Shown here one piece after another: positions 16,043 to 25,771 of a DNA stretch of 64,000 bases; positions within the stretch are counted from its first letter, which is position 1, and every line of letters begins with the position of its first letter. The notes beneath the pieces are model-generated. The model worked only from the letters and a program-made list of their open reading frames with translations. It did no database searches and had not been told where the DNA came from. The stretch is from Streptococcus sp. oral taxon 058 str. F0407 (GTDB lineage Bacteria; Bacillota; Bacilli; Lactobacillales; Streptococcaceae): NCBI RefSeq assembly GCF_000235485.1, contig NZ_JH378888.1:250124-314123 (forward strand), given 5' to 3'. The position numbers and the translations under genes are program-made.

Positions 16043-17713
16043 ATGAAAACAGATATTGAAATCGCACAGAGTATTGAGTTAAAGCCAATCGTGGATGTTG
16101 TGGAGAAACTTGGTATTTCTTACGATGACTTGGAGCTATACGGAAAGTATAAGGCTAAGCTCAGCTTTGATAAAATTCGTGCAGTTGAGAACAATCCAGT
16201 TGGCAAATTGATCTTGGTTACTGCCATCAATCCAACACCTGCAGGTGAAGGGAAGTCAACCATTACCATTGGTCTTGCAGATGCCTTAAACAAAATCGGC
16301 AAGAAAACCATGATTGCCATTCGTGAACCGTCTCTTGGTCCAGTAATGGGGATCAAGGGTGGTGCCGCTGGTGGTGGTTATGCGCAGATTCTGCCAATGG
16401 AAGACATCAACCTCCACTTTACTGGAGATATGCATGCTATTACAACTGCTAACAATGCTCTTTCAGCCTTGATTGACAACCACTTGCACCAAGGAAATGA
16501 GCTGGGAATTGACCAACGTCGAATCCTCTGGAAACGTGTTGTTGACTTAAACGACAGAGCTCTTCGTCATGTGACCGTTGGACTTGGTGGCCCTCTAAAT
16601 GGTATTCCACGTGAGGACGGTTTTGACATTACAGTTGCTTCTGAAATCATGGCGATTCTTTGCTTGGCAACTGATATTGAAGATTTAAAACGTCGTTTGG
16701 CTAATATTGTTATTGGTTATCGTTTTGACCGCACTCCTGTTTCTGTAGGTGATTTGCAGGTTGAAGGTGCTTTGGCTCTAATCTTGAAGGATGCTATTAA
16801 ACCGAACTTGGTTCAGACAATTTATGGTACGCCTGCCTTTGTACACGGTGGTCCATTTGCCAATATCGCTCATGGATGTAACTCTGTCTTGGCAACAAGC
16901 ACAGCCCTTCGCTTAGCTGATTATACTGTTACTGAAGCTGGTTTTGGTGCAGACCTTGGCGCTGAGAAATTCCTTGATATCAAGACACCAAACTTGCCAA
17001 CTTCTCCAGATGCGGTAGTCATCGTTGCAACCCTTCGTGCCCTTAAGATGAATGGTGGCGTTGCTAAAGATGCTTTGACAGAAGAAAACGTAGAAGCAGT
17101 TCGTGCAGGTTTTGCTAACTTGAAACGCCATGTTGAAAACATCCGTAAGTTCGGTATTCCTGCAGTTGTCGCGATTAACGAATTTGTCTCTGATACAGAA
17201 GCTGAAATCGCAGCCTTGAAGGAACTATGTGCCTCAATTGATGTGCCAGTTGAGTTGGCTAGTGTCTGGGCTAATGGTGCAGAAGGTGGTGTAGCTCTTG
17301 CTGAAACGGTTGTTCAGACTATTTCTGAAAACCCAGCCAACTACACACGTCTTTATGACAATGATCTTTCTGTCCAAGAAAAGATTGAAAAGATTGTCAC
17401 TGAAATCTATCGTGGTAGCAAAGTGAACTTTGAGAAGAAAGCCCAAACGCAAATCGCCCAAATCGTTCAGAATGGTTGGGACAAATTGCCAATCTGTATG
17501 GCTAAAACTCAATACAGTTTCTCAGACAATCCAAATGCACTTGGAGCCCCAGAAAACTTTGAAATTACCATTCGTGAATTGGTACCAAAATTGGGGGCGG
17601 GCTTCATCGTTGCCTTAACTGGTGATGTCATGACCATGCCAGGACTTCCAAAACGACCTGCCGCTCTCAATATGGATGTTGAAAGTGACGGAACTGTTCT
17701 AGGATTGTTCTAG
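16043..17713 (+). CDS. fhs: Formate--tetrahydrofolate ligase
   Basis: A 556-residue ligase that makes 10-formyltetrahydrofolate from formate, ATP and tetrahydrofolate, feeding purine synthesis and Met-tRNA formylation. Seen: P-loop [14 protein letters not shown], the conserved [22 protein letters not shown] region (from about residue 95), and [21 protein letters not shown]. Length is exactly the family's. The start has AGAGGAG upstream. It stands alone between the divergent coaB operon and pcrA, with its own promoter, a possible PurBox and a good terminator. Confidence 0.98.
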   Translation: MKTDIEIAQSIELKPIVDVVEKLGISYDDLELYGKYKAKLSFDKIRAVENNPVGKLILVTAINPTPAGEGKSTITIGLADALNKIGKKTMIAIREPSLGPVMGIKGGAAGGGYAQILPMEDINLHFTGDMHAITTANNALSALIDNHLHQGNELGIDQRRILWKRVVDLNDRALRHVTVGLGGPLNGIPREDGFDITVASEIMAILCLATDIEDLKRRLANIVIGYRFDRTPVSVGDLQVEGALALILKDAIKPNLVQTIYGTPAFVHGGPFANIAHGCNSVLATSTALRLADYTVTEAGFGADLGAEKFLDIKTPNLPTSPDAVVIVATLRALKMNGGVAKDALTEENVEAVRAGFANLKRHVENIRKFGIPAVVAINEFVSDTEAEIAALKELCASIDVPVELASVWANGAEGGVALAETVVQTISENPANYTRLYDNDLSVQEKIEKIVTEIYRGSKVNFEKKAQTQIAQIVQNGWDKLPICMAKTQYSFSDNPNALGAPENFEITIRELVPKLGAGFIVALTGDVMTMPGLPKRPAALNMDVESDGTVLGLF

Positions 17714-17732
17714 TATATTAAAATTGATTTTA

Positions 17733-17770
17733 AATGAGTTTGGAAATGCTTTCCAAGCTCATTTTCTTAT
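17733..17770 (+). terminator. Terminator after fhs
   Basis: A 14-bp stem (17733-17746 with 17750-17763, one G-U pair) with a 3-nt loop, followed by TTCTTATC. Confidence 0.85.
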
Positions 17771-17855
17771 CTAGATATAAGGAGTTGTCTTCAGCTGATG
17801 AGAGAGTTTTCTTCCACACGCAACCAGTCTAGGTAAAGATATTTTCCCCGATTTC

Positions 17856-17864
17856 TGATATAAT
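17856..17864 (+). promoter_or_regulatory. Extended -10 promoter of pcrA
   Basis: TGATATAAT, 33 bases before the pcrA ATG; no matching -35. Confidence 0.6.
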
Positions 17865-17897
17865 AGAAACATTGACTTCAAGAGTAAGGAAGAGAAA

Positions 17898-20189
17898 ATG
17901 AACGCATTATTGAATGGAATGAATGACCGTCAGGCTGAGGCGGTGCAAACGACAGAAGGTCCCTTGTTGATCATGGCAGGGGCTGGTTCTGGAAAGACCC
18001 GTGTTTTAACTCACAGAATCGCCTACTTGATTGATGAAAAGATGGTCAATCCTTGGAATATCTTGGCCATTACCTTTACAAACAAGGCGGCGCGTGAGAT
18101 GAAAGAGCGTGCTTATGGTCTCAATCCAGCTACTCAGGACTGTCTGATTGCGACTTTTCACTCCATGTGTGTTCGTATTTTGCGTCGTGATGCGGATCAT
18201 ATTGGCTACAATCGTAATTTCACTATTGTAGATCCAGGAGAACAGCGAACTCTTATGAAGCGCATTCTCAAGCAATTAAATTTGGATCCGAAAAAATGGA
18301 ATGAACGAACCATTTTGGGGACTATTTCCAATGCTAAGAATGACCTGATTGATGATGTGGCTTATGCTGCCCAGGCTGGTGATATGTATACACAAATCGT
18401 TTCCAAGTGTTATACAGCCTATCAGAAAGAGCTTCGTCAGTCTGAGTCCGTTGACTTTGACGACTTAATCATGTTGACTCTGCGTCTTTTCGATCAAAAT
18501 CCTGATGTTTTGACTTACTACCAGCAAAAATTCCAATACATCCACGTTGATGAGTACCAAGATACCAACCATGCCCAGTACCAACTGGTCAAACTCTTAG
18601 CTTCCCGTTTTAAAAATATCTGTGTGGTTGGGGATGCAGACCAGTCTATCTACGGTTGGCGTGGTGCGGATATGCAGAATATATTGGATTTTGAGAAAGA
18701 CTATCCCCAAGCCAAGGTTGTTTTGTTGGAGGAAAATTACCGTTCAACTAAAACTATTCTGCAAGCCGCCAATGATGTTATTAAAAATAATAAAAACCGC
18801 CGTCCTAAGAACCTCTGGACCCAGAATGAAGATGGTCACGAAATTGTCTATTATCGTGCTAATGACGAACAAGATGAGGCTGTTTTTGTTGCCAAAACCA
18901 TTGATGAACTCGGTCGCAGCCAAAACTTCCTTCACAAAGACTTTGCAGTTCTTTATCGGACTAATGCGCAATCCCGTACTATTGAGGAGGCTCTCCTCAA
19001 GTCCAATATTCCTTATACTATGGTTGGAGGAACCAAGTTCTACAGCCGTAAGGAAATCCGTGACATTATCGCTTATCTTAACCTCATTGCCAATTTGAGT
19101 GATAATATCAGTTTTGAGCGCATTATTAACGAGCCTAAACGCGGAATTGGCCCAGGAACCGTTGAGAAAATCCGCGACTTTGCTAATCTGCAAGACATGT
19201 CCATGCTGGATGCTTCCGCCAATATCATGTTATCTGGTATCAAAGGAAAAGCAGCCCAATCTATCTGGGATTTTGCAAATATGATTCTGGATTTGCGGGA
19301 GCAACTGGACCAATTAACCATTACAGAATTGGTTGAGTCAGTATTGGAAAAAACAGGTTATGTCGATATTCTGAATGCCCAAGCAACCTTGGAAAGCAAG
19401 GCTCGGGTTGAGAATATCGAAGAGTTTCTATCTGTTACTAAGAATTTTGATGACAATCCTGATGGTCAAGAAGAAGAAACTGGTTTGGACAAACTCAGTC
19501 GTTTCTTGAATGACTTGGCTTTGATTGCAGACACAGATTCAGGTAGTCAGGAAACATCTGAGGTGACCTTAATGACTCTGCATGCTGCCAAAGGTCTCGA
19601 GTTTCCGGTTGTCTTTATCATCGGGATGGAGGAAAATGTCTTTCCACTTAGCCGTGCGGCTGAAGATCCAGATGAGCTAGAAGAAGAACGTCGTCTGGCC
19701 TATGTGGGTATTACGCGTGCGGAGAAAATCCTCTATCTGACCAATGCCAACTCACGCTTGCTTTTCGGTCGTACAAACTATAATCGCCCAACCCGTTTTA
19801 TCAATGAAATCAGTTCGGACTTGCTTGAGTATCAAGGCTTGGCTCGACCAGTCAATACTAGCTTCAAAGCGTCTTATAGTAGCGGTGGTGTCTCCTTTGG
19901 TCAATGCATGAGTCTAGCTCAGGCTTTTCAAGAGCGGAAACGGAAGGCTGCGCCAAGCTCTATCCAGTCAAGTGCTCTCCCGTTTGGTCAATTTGCAGCT
20001 GGTGCAAAATCAGCGTCTATCGAGACAAATTGGTCCATTGGCGATATTGCCCTCCACAAGAAATGGGGAGAGGGAACAGTCCTTGAGGTCTCGGGTAGTG
20101 GCGATACTCAGGAACTGAAAATCAATTTCCCAGAAGTAGGTTTGAAAAAACTCTTAGCTAGTGTAGCCCCAATTGAGAAAAAAATCTAA
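17898..20189 (+). CDS. pcrA: ATP-dependent DNA helicase PcrA (UvrD/Rep family)
   Basis: A 763-residue superfamily 1A helicase that unwinds 3'-tailed DNA in repair and removes RecA from DNA; essential in Gram-positives. Seen: motif I AGAGSGKTRVL (about 28-38), motif Ia ITFTNKAAREMKER, motif II VDEYQDTN, motif III GDADQSIYGWRGAD, motif IV ENYRS, motif V LMTLHAAKGLEF, motif VI LAYVGITRAEK. The C-terminus (about 690-763) has the family's Tudor-like RNA polymerase-binding region, IGDIALHKKWGEGTVLEV. The start has TAAGGAAG upstream. Confidence 0.98.
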   Translation: MNALLNGMNDRQAEAVQTTEGPLLIMAGAGSGKTRVLTHRIAYLIDEKMVNPWNILAITFTNKAAREMKERAYGLNPATQDCLIATFHSMCVRILRRDADHIGYNRNFTIVDPGEQRTLMKRILKQLNLDPKKWNERTILGTISNAKNDLIDDVAYAAQAGDMYTQIVSKCYTAYQKELRQSESVDFDDLIMLTLRLFDQNPDVLTYYQQKFQYIHVDEYQDTNHAQYQLVKLLASRFKNICVVGDADQSIYGWRGADMQNILDFEKDYPQAKVVLLEENYRSTKTILQAANDVIKNNKNRRPKNLWTQNEDGHEIVYYRANDEQDEAVFVAKTIDELGRSQNFLHKDFAVLYRTNAQSRTIEEALLKSNIPYTMVGGTKFYSRKEIRDIIAYLNLIANLSDNISFERIINEPKRGIGPGTVEKIRDFANLQDMSMLDASANIMLSGIKGKAAQSIWDFANMILDLREQLDQLTITELVESVLEKTGYVDILNAQATLESKARVENIEEFLSVTKNFDDNPDGQEEETGLDKLSRFLNDLALIADTDSGSQETSEVTLMTLHAAKGLEFPVVFIIGMEENVFPLSRAAEDPDELEEERRLAYVGITRAEKILYLTNANSRLLFGRTNYNRPTRFINEISSDLLEYQGLARPVNTSFKASYSSGGVSFGQCMSLAQAFQERKRKAAPSSIQSSALPFGQFAAGAKSASIETNWSIGDIALHKKWGEGTVLEVSGSGDTQELKINFPEVGLKKLLASVAPIEKKI

Positions 20190-20203
20190 TTTTCCATCCT
20201 TCT

Positions 20204-20211
20204 CACGAATA
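20204..20211 (+). promoter_or_regulatory. Competence cin-box (ComX site) upstream of radC
   Basis: CACGAATA, seven of eight matches to the ComX consensus TACGAATA, with a T-rich stretch before it (ttttccatcctt) as usual. It lies 21 bases before the radC ATG. radC is a known late competence gene in pneumococcus. Confidence 0.65.
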
Positions 20212-20231
20212 ATATAGTGAGGAGGATTTTT

Positions 20232-20912
20232 ATGTACAGTATTTCATTCCAAGAAGATTCGCTCTTGCCTAGAGAAAGACTGGTTAAAGAAGGAGTAGAA
20301 GCCCTGAGTAATCAAGAATTGCTAGCTATACTACTCAGAACGGGAACGCGTCAGGCTAATGTTTTTGAAATCGCCCAGAAAGTCTTGAACAGTTTGAACA
20401 GTCTAACTGATTTGAAAAAAATGACCCTGCAGGAATTGCAGAGTCTGTCAGGTATTGGACGTATTAAAGCCATTGAACTACAAGCAGTGATTGAACTGGG
20501 GCATCGCATTCACAAGCATGAAACCCTTGAGATGGAGAGTATTCTCAGTAGTCAAAAACTTGCTAAGAAAATGCAACAGGAACTTGGTGATAAAAAACAA
20601 GAGCACCTAGTGGCGCTCTATCTCAATACTCAAAATCAAATCATTCATCAGCAGACCATCTTTATCGGAACTGCGACACGAAGTATTGCTGAACCGAGAG
20701 AAATCCTTCACTATGCCCTCAAGCATATGGCCACCTCTGTGATTCTTGTTCACAATCATCCATCCGGTGCTGTAGCTCCTAGTAGAAATGATGACCATGT
20801 TACTAAGCTAGTAAAAGAGGCCTGTGAACTGATGGGACTGGTGTTTCTGGATCATTTGATTGTCTCGCACTCGGATTACTTTAGTTACCGTGAAAAGACA
20901 GATCTGATTTAA
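20232..20912 (+). CDS. radC: RadC family JAB-domain protein
   Basis: 226 residues: a helix-hairpin-helix element SGIGRIKA (73-80) and a JAB/MPN metalloprotease-like domain with HNHPSG (174-179), Ser184 and Asp187, the JAMM zinc motif. Despite the name, no DNA repair role was found when tested in pneumococcus; the gene is induced in competence. I choose ATG 20232 because GGAGG sits 7 bases upstream. It overlaps the end of the convergent glutamine amidotransferase gene by 4 bases. The cin-box upstream fits ComX control. Confidence 0.93.
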   Translation: MYSISFQEDSLLPRERLVKEGVEALSNQELLAILLRTGTRQANVFEIAQKVLNSLNSLTDLKKMTLQELQSLSGIGRIKAIELQAVIELGHRIHKHETLEMESILSSQKLAKKMQQELGDKKQEHLVALYLNTQNQIIHQQTIFIGTATRSIAEPREILHYALKHMATSVILVHNHPSGAVAPSRNDDHVTKLVKEACELMGLVFLDHLIVSHSDYFSYREKTDLI

Positions 20913-21598
20913 AGTTCATTAACAACATAGTCAAACAATGTTTTATCTTTGGGACGATTTTCAAATAAAAATTCTGGATGCCATTGGACGCCGAGAAAGG
21001 CGATGTCATCTGTCGTTGTGACTGCCTCGATAATCTTATCCTTGGGATCATAGGCCACAACCTTAAGATTAGGAGCTAGATCCTTAATACTCTGATGGTG
21101 GAAGGAATTGATATGCGAGATTTCTCCGTATATTTCTCGGAGAACGGTATCCGGTTCAGTAGCGAGGCGTTGGGTAGTGTATTCGGCTGAACAGTCCTGC
21201 CAATGATCCTCTATATCTTGGTGAAGTGTGCCTCCCATGGCGACATTGAAAAGCTGAGTACCCCGACAAACAGAAAAAATCGGTTTTTTCTGTTTGATAG
21301 CTTCCTTGATAAGAGCTAATTCAAAGATATCCCTTTGTAAATGGTAGTCATCGCTATCGATGGTTTTGGGTTCACCATAGAATTTTGGATCAACATTTTG
21401 CCCACCTGTTAGGATGAGTTTATCAATCATCGTGATGTAATGGTTTGCCATTTCTTGATCGCCAATCGGTAGGATGATGGGAATTCCACCAGCGTCCTTG
21501 ACTCCTTCAACAAAGCCTTTTGCTGCATAGCTCATCATGATGTCATCATCTGGATGAGCTTTTTCATTTCCTGTAATCCCAATAACTGGTTTATTCAT
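20909..21598 (-). CDS. Class I glutamine amidotransferase-like hydrolase (peptidase C26, PuuD-like)
   Basis: 229 residues of the gamma-glutamyl-gamma-aminobutyrate hydrolase family. Seen: N-terminal [25 protein letters not shown], the nucleophile elbow [16 protein letters not shown] with the catalytic cysteine, and GVQWHPEF with the catalytic histidine and glutamate. It would hydrolyse a gamma-glutamyl amide; the natural substrate is not known for streptococci. It is second in an operon behind rex, 15 bases downstream, so it may follow redox control. Confidence 0.87.
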   Translation of the reverse strand: MNKPVIGITGNEKAHPDDDIMMSYAAKGFVEGVKDAGGIPIILPIGDQEMANHYITMIDKLILTGGQNVDPKFYGEPKTIDSDDYHLQRDIFELALIKEAIKQKKPIFSVCRGTQLFNVAMGGTLHQDIEDHWQDCSAEYTTQRLATEPDTVLREIYGEISHINSFHHQSIKDLAPNLKVVAYDPKDKIIEAVTTTDDIAFLGVQWHPEFLFENRPKDKTLFDYVVNEL

Positions 21599-21613
21599 AA
21601 ATGCTTTCGCTTT

Positions 21614-22255
21614 CTAATCCTCTTTCCGCATAAAATAGAGGAGGGTTTGGAGTTCACTTGTCAAATCGACATATTGAACGACCACATCTTTTGGAAGGTG
21701 CAGGTGGACAGGAGAAAAACTGAGAATGCCTTTTATACCTGCATCGACCAAAAGATTGGCAACTTCTTGTGATTTAACACTTGGAACAGTTAGGATAGCA
21801 GTTTTGACATCTGCTTCTTTGATCTTTTCTTTAATCTGAGAGATACCATAGATTGGAATCCCGTCAGGTGTCTGGGTGCCAACTTCTGGATGATCATCTA
21901 GGTCAAAGGCCATGATGATTTTCATCTTGTTACGCTCATGAAAGCGATAGTGGAGTAGGGCATGACCCATATTTCCAATCCCAACCAACATAACATTGGT
22001 GATGGAGTTATCATTTAGGAGATCAGCAAAAAAATTCATCAATTTTTTGACATCATAGCCAAAACCACGACGACCTAGTTCACCAAAATAGGAAAAATCA
22101 CGGCGGACAGTCGCAGAATCGATACCAATGGCCTCTGCAATTTGCTTGGAGTTGGCACGTTCGATTTTCTCGGCATGAAATCTCTTGAAAATTCGATAGT
22201 AGAGAGAGAGTCTTTTTGCTGTTGCTTTTGGAATAGCAGACTGTTTAATTTTCAC
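21614..22255 (-). CDS. rex: Redox-sensing transcriptional repressor Rex
   Basis: 213 residues: an N-terminal winged helix (about 1-80; [14 protein letters not shown], then [26 protein letters not shown], read in two parts) and a Rossmann domain with [10 protein letters not shown] for NAD(H). NADH releases Rex from DNA, so fermentation and NAD-recycling genes rise when NADH is high. The start codon is GTG at 22253-22255, with AAAGG 10 bases upstream. An 18-bp Rex-type operator overlaps its own promoter (22295-22312), implying autoregulation, and another precedes gapN. Confidence 0.96.
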   Translation of the reverse strand: MKIKQSAIPKATAKRLSLYYRIFKRFHAEKIERANSKQIAEAIGIDSATVRRDFSYFGELGRRGFGYDVKKLMNFFADLLNDNSITNVMLVGIGNMGHALLHYRFHERNKMKIIMAFDLDDHPEVGTQTPDGIPIYGISQIKEKIKEADVKTAILTVPSVKSQEVANLLVDAGIKGILSFSPVHLHLPKDVVVQYVDLTSELQTLLYFMRKED

Positions 22256-22282
22256 AAAATCACAACCTTTCTATCCTTCTAT

Positions 22283-22312
22283 TTTATAGAAACATTGTGA
22301 AAAAATCAACAA
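22283..22312 (-). promoter_or_regulatory. rex promoter with Rex operator
   Basis: On the minus strand TTGTTGATTTTTTCACAA (22295-22312) fits the Rex pattern TTGTGAnnnnnnTCACAA with two changes. It covers the -35 (TTGTTG) and most of the spacer in front of TATAAA (22283-22288). Confidence 0.7.
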
Positions 22313-22329
22313 AAATCAACGAAAATAAG

Positions 22330-22356
22330 AAAAAACTAAGAGAATTCTTAGTTTTA
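22330..22356 (-). terminator. Terminator of the prs operon
   Basis: aaaactaaga with tcttagtttt around a 4-nt loop (22332-22355); the stop codon of the last gene is in the stem. On the minus strand it is followed by TTCTTATTTTC. Confidence 0.8.
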
Positions 22357-22563
22357 ATCTGAAAAATTAGTTTGTGATAAAAAACGGTAGAGATCGCCAA
22401 CTAATCCTTGATAAATCACTTTATCATTCAGTGTTAAGGAGCTAATTAGAAGAGTGTCGGGCAGGGTGACACAGCCTGATAGTGATAGCATAAGCTCTTC
22501 GTAATCTAAAAATTCAAGTGTGCGTTCTACTTGATAGCTATCTTTATATGTGAGACGATACAT
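22354..22563 (-). CDS. DUF4649 family small protein
   Basis: A 69-residue protein starting MYRLTYKDSYQVERTLEF, with the layout of the streptococcal DUF4649 family (beta-rich, acidic). Function unknown. It follows the DUF1831 gene by 6 bases and is the last gene of the prs/cysteine-desulfurase operon, with a terminator overlapping its stop. Constant neighbours suggest a link with sulfur transfer or nucleotide supply, but nothing in the sequence shows it. Confidence 0.75.
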   Translation of the reverse strand: MYRLTYKDSYQVERTLEFLDYEELMLSLSGCVTLPDTLLISSLTLNDKVIYQGLVGDLYRFLSQTNFSD

Positions 22564-22569
22564 GGCAAA

Positions 22570-22917
22570 CTATCTTTCTTCTTTTGTGAAGATTCCGCGT
22601 TCTACAAGACTGTCCATGAGGAAGTAGAACTTCTCTTGGTGGATATGGTGTTCTTCAGATTTAAAGATATTCACCAAACGAAGACCGGATTTGTCAGTGA
22701 TATTAATTTTAACACCTGTAAGCTCTTTATTGATGATAATTTTCAGTTGGAAACCTTCACCACTGTTAGGAACTTTTTCAAGTAAACGAGTCAGTTCGTA
22801 GTTTCCGACTTTTGTTTCAAAGAAAGTATTGTCTTTGAGTGTAAACTTTTTTACAGATGGACTGAGTGTATAGTCGTAGCGACAGTTTTGTAGTTTAATG
22901 GTTTTTTCGAATGCCAT
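22570..22917 (-). CDS. DUF1831 family protein
   Basis: 115 residues starting MAFEKTIKLQNCRYDY, a DUF1831 protein known as a cysteine desulfurase neighbour in lactic acid bacteria. Function unknown; no cysteine pair or nucleotide motif is visible apart from one Cys near the N-terminus. I start at ATG 22917, four bases after the desulfurase stop; the longer frame would need TTG at 22932 inside that gene. The ribosome site GGAG lies within the end of the desulfurase gene, so translation is coupled. Confidence 0.78.
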   Translation of the reverse strand: MAFEKTIKLQNCRYDYTLSPSVKKFTLKDNTFFETKVGNYELTRLLEKVPNSGEGFQLKIIINKELTGVKINITDKSGLRLVNIFKSEEHHIHQEKFYFLMDSLVERGIFTKEER

Positions 22918-22921
22918 TAGG

Positions 22922-24037
22922 TTAATCTCCAATAATATTTTTTAAGGTTTGTGCCAGTTGTTTGAGTTCCTCCTCAGTATTAAGAGGAGAAAGGCTGATA
23001 CGGACAGACTCTTTTAAACGGTGCGAATTTGATCCATAAAATGCTTCAAGCACATGACTGGTCTGCACAATACCAGCAGTACAAGCTGAACCAGTTGAAA
23101 TTGAAATTCCTTCAAGGTCTAACCGGAGCAAGAGCAAATCATTTTTTTGGCCAGGGAAACCGATATTGAAAACATAAGGCAGTTGATCTTGACCCTCATT
23201 GAGATAAAAATTGAGTTCCGCAATTTCATCAAGAAAAGCAGATTTTAATCCCTCTAGTTTTTGGTAATGGTCAGCCTGATGCTCCAAGTCCTCTTTGAGA
23301 GCAGCAACCATACCGACGATGGCAGCAAGGTTTTCTGTCCCAGCCCGTTTCTTTTGTTCTTGGTCTCCACCGTGAAGGTAGGAATCAAAGTCCGCGGAAG
23401 ATGCATAAAGAAAGCCGATTCCTTTTGGTCCATGGAATTTGTGTGCAGAAGCACTGAGAAAATCAATTCCTAATTCTTCTGGATGAATAGGGATTTTCCC
23501 GATAGCTTGAACAGCATCAACATGATAAGCAGCAGGATGTTCTTTTAAAACACGTCCAATCTCAGCGATAGGCAAGAGACCGCCCGTCTCATTATTAGCA
23601 TACATAGTGGAAACGAGAATGGTATCGTCACGTAAAGCTTCTTGAATCTGCCCCGCTGTAATCTCTTTATTTACTGGTTGGATGATGGTAGCTTCAAAGC
23701 CAAAATGTTGAACAAGATAATCAATGGTTTCAAGGACAGAATGGTGTTCAATAGCTGTCGTGATGATGTGTTTTCCTCTTTCTTGATGGCGGAGACAATA
23801 GCCGATAATAGCTGTATTGTTACTTTCTGTCCCTCCAGATGTGAAAAAGATTCGTTGTGGCTTGGTTCCTAGTAAGTGAGCTAACTCCTGACGGGCTTCA
23901 CGGAGTAGTTTACCAGCATGGCGACCATGACTGTGAATACTTGAAGGATTCCCATGGGTTTCTTGCATGACCTTGGTCATTTCTGCGAGAGCTACTGCTG
24001 ACATTGGAGTAGTAGCAGCATTGTCCAAATAAATCAA
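22922..24037 (-). CDS. Cysteine desulfurase (NifS/IscS family)
   Basis: A 371-residue PLP enzyme that takes sulfur from cysteine for tRNA thiolation, FeS clusters or cofactors. Seen: MIYLDNAATTP, the conserved HGNPSSIHSHGR loop, the SGGTESNN PLP-phosphate site, ANNETG, the PLP lysine in SASAHKFHGPKGIG, and the persulfide cysteine loop STGSACTAG near residue 325. This is a class I (NifS/IscS) member, not SufS. It lies 9 bases after prs and 4 before DUF1831. Streptococci also carry a SUF system, so this copy is more likely for tRNA thiolation; that is inference. Confidence 0.92.
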   Translation of the reverse strand: MIYLDNAATTPMSAVALAEMTKVMQETHGNPSSIHSHGRHAGKLLREARQELAHLLGTKPQRIFFTSGGTESNNTAIIGYCLRHQERGKHIITTAIEHHSVLETIDYLVQHFGFEATIIQPVNKEITAGQIQEALRDDTILVSTMYANNETGGLLPIAEIGRVLKEHPAAYHVDAVQAIGKIPIHPEELGIDFLSASAHKFHGPKGIGFLYASSADFDSYLHGGDQEQKKRAGTENLAAIVGMVAALKEDLEHQADHYQKLEGLKSAFLDEIAELNFYLNEGQDQLPYVFNIGFPGQKNDLLLLRLDLEGISISTGSACTAGIVQTSHVLEAFYGSNSHRLKESVRISLSPLNTEEELKQLAQTLKNIIGD

Positions 24038-24046
24038 AGAATCACC

Positions 24047-25006
24047 TTATTCCTTTTTATTATATGCAAAGAGTGGGCTAACTGGTTTTCTTTCGTGGAT
24101 ACGGACGATGGCATCACCAATCAATTCGCTAGCGGTGATATAACATACATTTTCTGGAGTTCTTTCTTTGGTTGCTACAGAGTCTGTCACAAGGATTTCT
24201 TTAATGTTAGTCGCGTCTAGAAGTTCAGCAGCTCCTTCTACAAAGAGTCCGTGACTAGATACAGCATAGATCTCAGTAGCACCTCCGCGTTCGACGATTT
24301 TTGCTGCTTCTGAAAAAGTACGACCAGTGTTAAGGATATCGTCAATCAGGATAGCTTTCTTACCTTCAACATCCCCGATGATATAGCCCTCACTTCGTTC
24401 TGAGTCATCTTGAGCATAGTCAATGATAGCGATTGGAGCGTCCAAGTATTCAGCTAAGCTACGAGCGCGTTTAACACCTGAGTTCTTTGGACTAACAACA
24501 ACGACATCAGAACCAAGAAGACCTTTTTCACAGTAGTGTTTGGCAAACAGAGGAATTGTATAGAGGTTATCTACTGGAATGTCAAAGAAACCTTGGACCT
24601 GAACAGCGTGGAGGTCAAGCGTTAGAACACGACTTACACCGGCCTTGACAAGCATATTTGCAACCAGTTTTGCAGTGAGGGGTTCGCGAGAAGAAGCGAT
24701 ACGATCCTGACGAGCATAACCAAAGTAAGGAAGGACAACGTTGATACTATGAGCACTTGCACGTACACAAGCATCAACCATGATTAACAACTCCATCAAG
24801 TGGTTGCTAACGGGGTAGCTGGTTGATTGGATGATGTAGACATCGTAACCACGGACACTCTCTTCAATGTTGACCTGGATTTCACCATCAGAAAATTGGC
24901 GAGAAGATAATTTTCCGAGAGGTATCCCAACCGTTTCTGCGATTTTCTGTGCAATTTCATGATTGGAATTAAGTGCAAAAAGTTTCATGTTGTTTCTATC
25001 TGACAT
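24047..25006 (-). CDS. prs: Ribose-phosphate pyrophosphokinase (second streptococcal type)
   Basis: A 319-residue PRPP synthase that makes phosphoribosyl pyrophosphate for purines, pyrimidines, NAD, histidine and tryptophan. Seen: [11 protein letters not shown], the metal-binding [14 protein letters not shown], the flexible catalytic loop region and the PRPP site [13 protein letters not shown]. One divergence from classical Prs: [14 protein letters not shown], where most enzymes have a VSPDxGGVxRAR sequence. Streptococci usually have a second, classical prs elsewhere, so this is the divergent paralogue. A -10 box TGG-TAAAAT lies upstream (25049-25057, minus strand). Confidence 0.93.
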   Translation of the reverse strand: MSDRNNMKLFALNSNHEIAQKIAETVGIPLGKLSSRQFSDGEIQVNIEESVRGYDVYIIQSTSYPVSNHLMELLIMVDACVRASAHSINVVLPYFGYARQDRIASSREPLTAKLVANMLVKAGVSRVLTLDLHAVQVQGFFDIPVDNLYTIPLFAKHYCEKGLLGSDVVVVSPKNSGVKRARSLAEYLDAPIAIIDYAQDDSERSEGYIIGDVEGKKAILIDDILNTGRTFSEAAKIVERGGATEIYAVSSHGLFVEGAAELLDATNIKEILVTDSVATKERTPENVCYITASELIGDAIVRIHERKPVSPLFAYNKKE

Positions 25007-25048
25007 TGTGGACCGTCCTCTGTAAACTCTAAATATTTTGTCTTCATT

Positions 25049-25057
25049 ATTTTACCA
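25049..25057 (-). promoter_or_regulatory. Extended -10 promoter of prs
   Basis: On the minus strand TGGTAAAAT, between the CYTH gene stop and prs, about 43 bases before its ATG. Confidence 0.5.
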
Positions 25058-25073
25058 AAAAATGGAGATTATT

Positions 25074-25643
25074 TCAGCATTTTTTCATGCTTTTAATAAA
25101 ACGAATTAATTTTGAGGGAGCTTTTTGGTAAGTTATGTGATTTTCATGTAAAAATCTCTGAAAATCGGCTTTTCCTTTTTCATGGTTTGTGACTTCTAGC
25201 TCCAGTTCGTAGTCTGTATGATCAAAGTAGTGACTTTCATCTAGTGCCATTAGACCAATCGACGTTTCCATTTCGTAACGAATCGTTTCAAGACAACCTA
25301 GAATAAGCCAGTCATGACTTTCAATACCAATCTCAGTAAGTTTCTCCAGAACCATCCCTTGAGGTAGGATCTGTTTTTCTAAATAATATTCAGCTTCTGA
25401 AAGAGTCATTTTTTGATTGTATTCCATATTTCCAATAGTTTGAGGAACTTTCAAGGTTAATTCAGCGCAATCTGAAAGGGCGCGAATCCGCATGGCAAGC
25501 TTTTTTTCACGCAATTGGAAATCAGGTGTATCAATGTAGTAGTTTTTCTGTAGGACGGGTTGGATATGGGAAAACTGTTCTTTTAGATGATCATATTCCT
25601 CTTTTTTCAGTAGTGTTTTCAGTTCAATTTCTAAATGTTTCAT
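25074..25643 (-). CDS. CYTH domain protein (inorganic triphosphatase-like)
   Basis: A 189-residue CYTH protein, the tunnel-fold family that hydrolyses triphosphates such as PPPi or thiamine triphosphate. The diagnostic EIELKT (ExExK) is at residues 5-10, with MRIRALSDCAELTLKVP further on and ELELEVTNHEKG as the second acidic cluster. The substrate is not defined; several bacterial members are tripolyphosphatases. It is transcribed divergently from relQ and upstream of prs, consistent with a link to nucleotide pools, but this is context only. Confidence 0.85.
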   Translation of the reverse strand: MKHLEIELKTLLKKEEYDHLKEQFSHIQPVLQKNYYIDTPDFQLREKKLAMRIRALSDCAELTLKVPQTIGNMEYNQKMTLSEAEYYLEKQILPQGMVLEKLTEIGIESHDWLILGCLETIRYEMETSIGLMALDESHYFDHTDYELELEVTNHEKGKADFQRFLHENHITYQKAPSKLIRFIKSMKKC

Positions 25644-25679
25644 TTTTCTAACCTTTTTTTTATCTTTGAAAGCGATTTA

Positions 25680-25688
25680 TGGTATAAT
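25680..25688 (+). promoter_or_regulatory. Extended -10 promoter of relQ
   Basis: TGGTATAAT; gives an untranslated leader of about 80 bases before relQ. Confidence 0.6.
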
Positions 25689-25771
25689 GGACAATGTATT
25701 TATTGTATACGAATGTACTGAAAAAATCAAAGATTTTCGACAGGGCAATCAAACATTACAAGGGAGAAAAT

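Noticed and set aside
25708-25717. cin-box-like TACGAATG in the relQ leader
   Set aside because: It lies downstream of a good housekeeping promoter, differs at the last base and has no T-rich upstream stretch.
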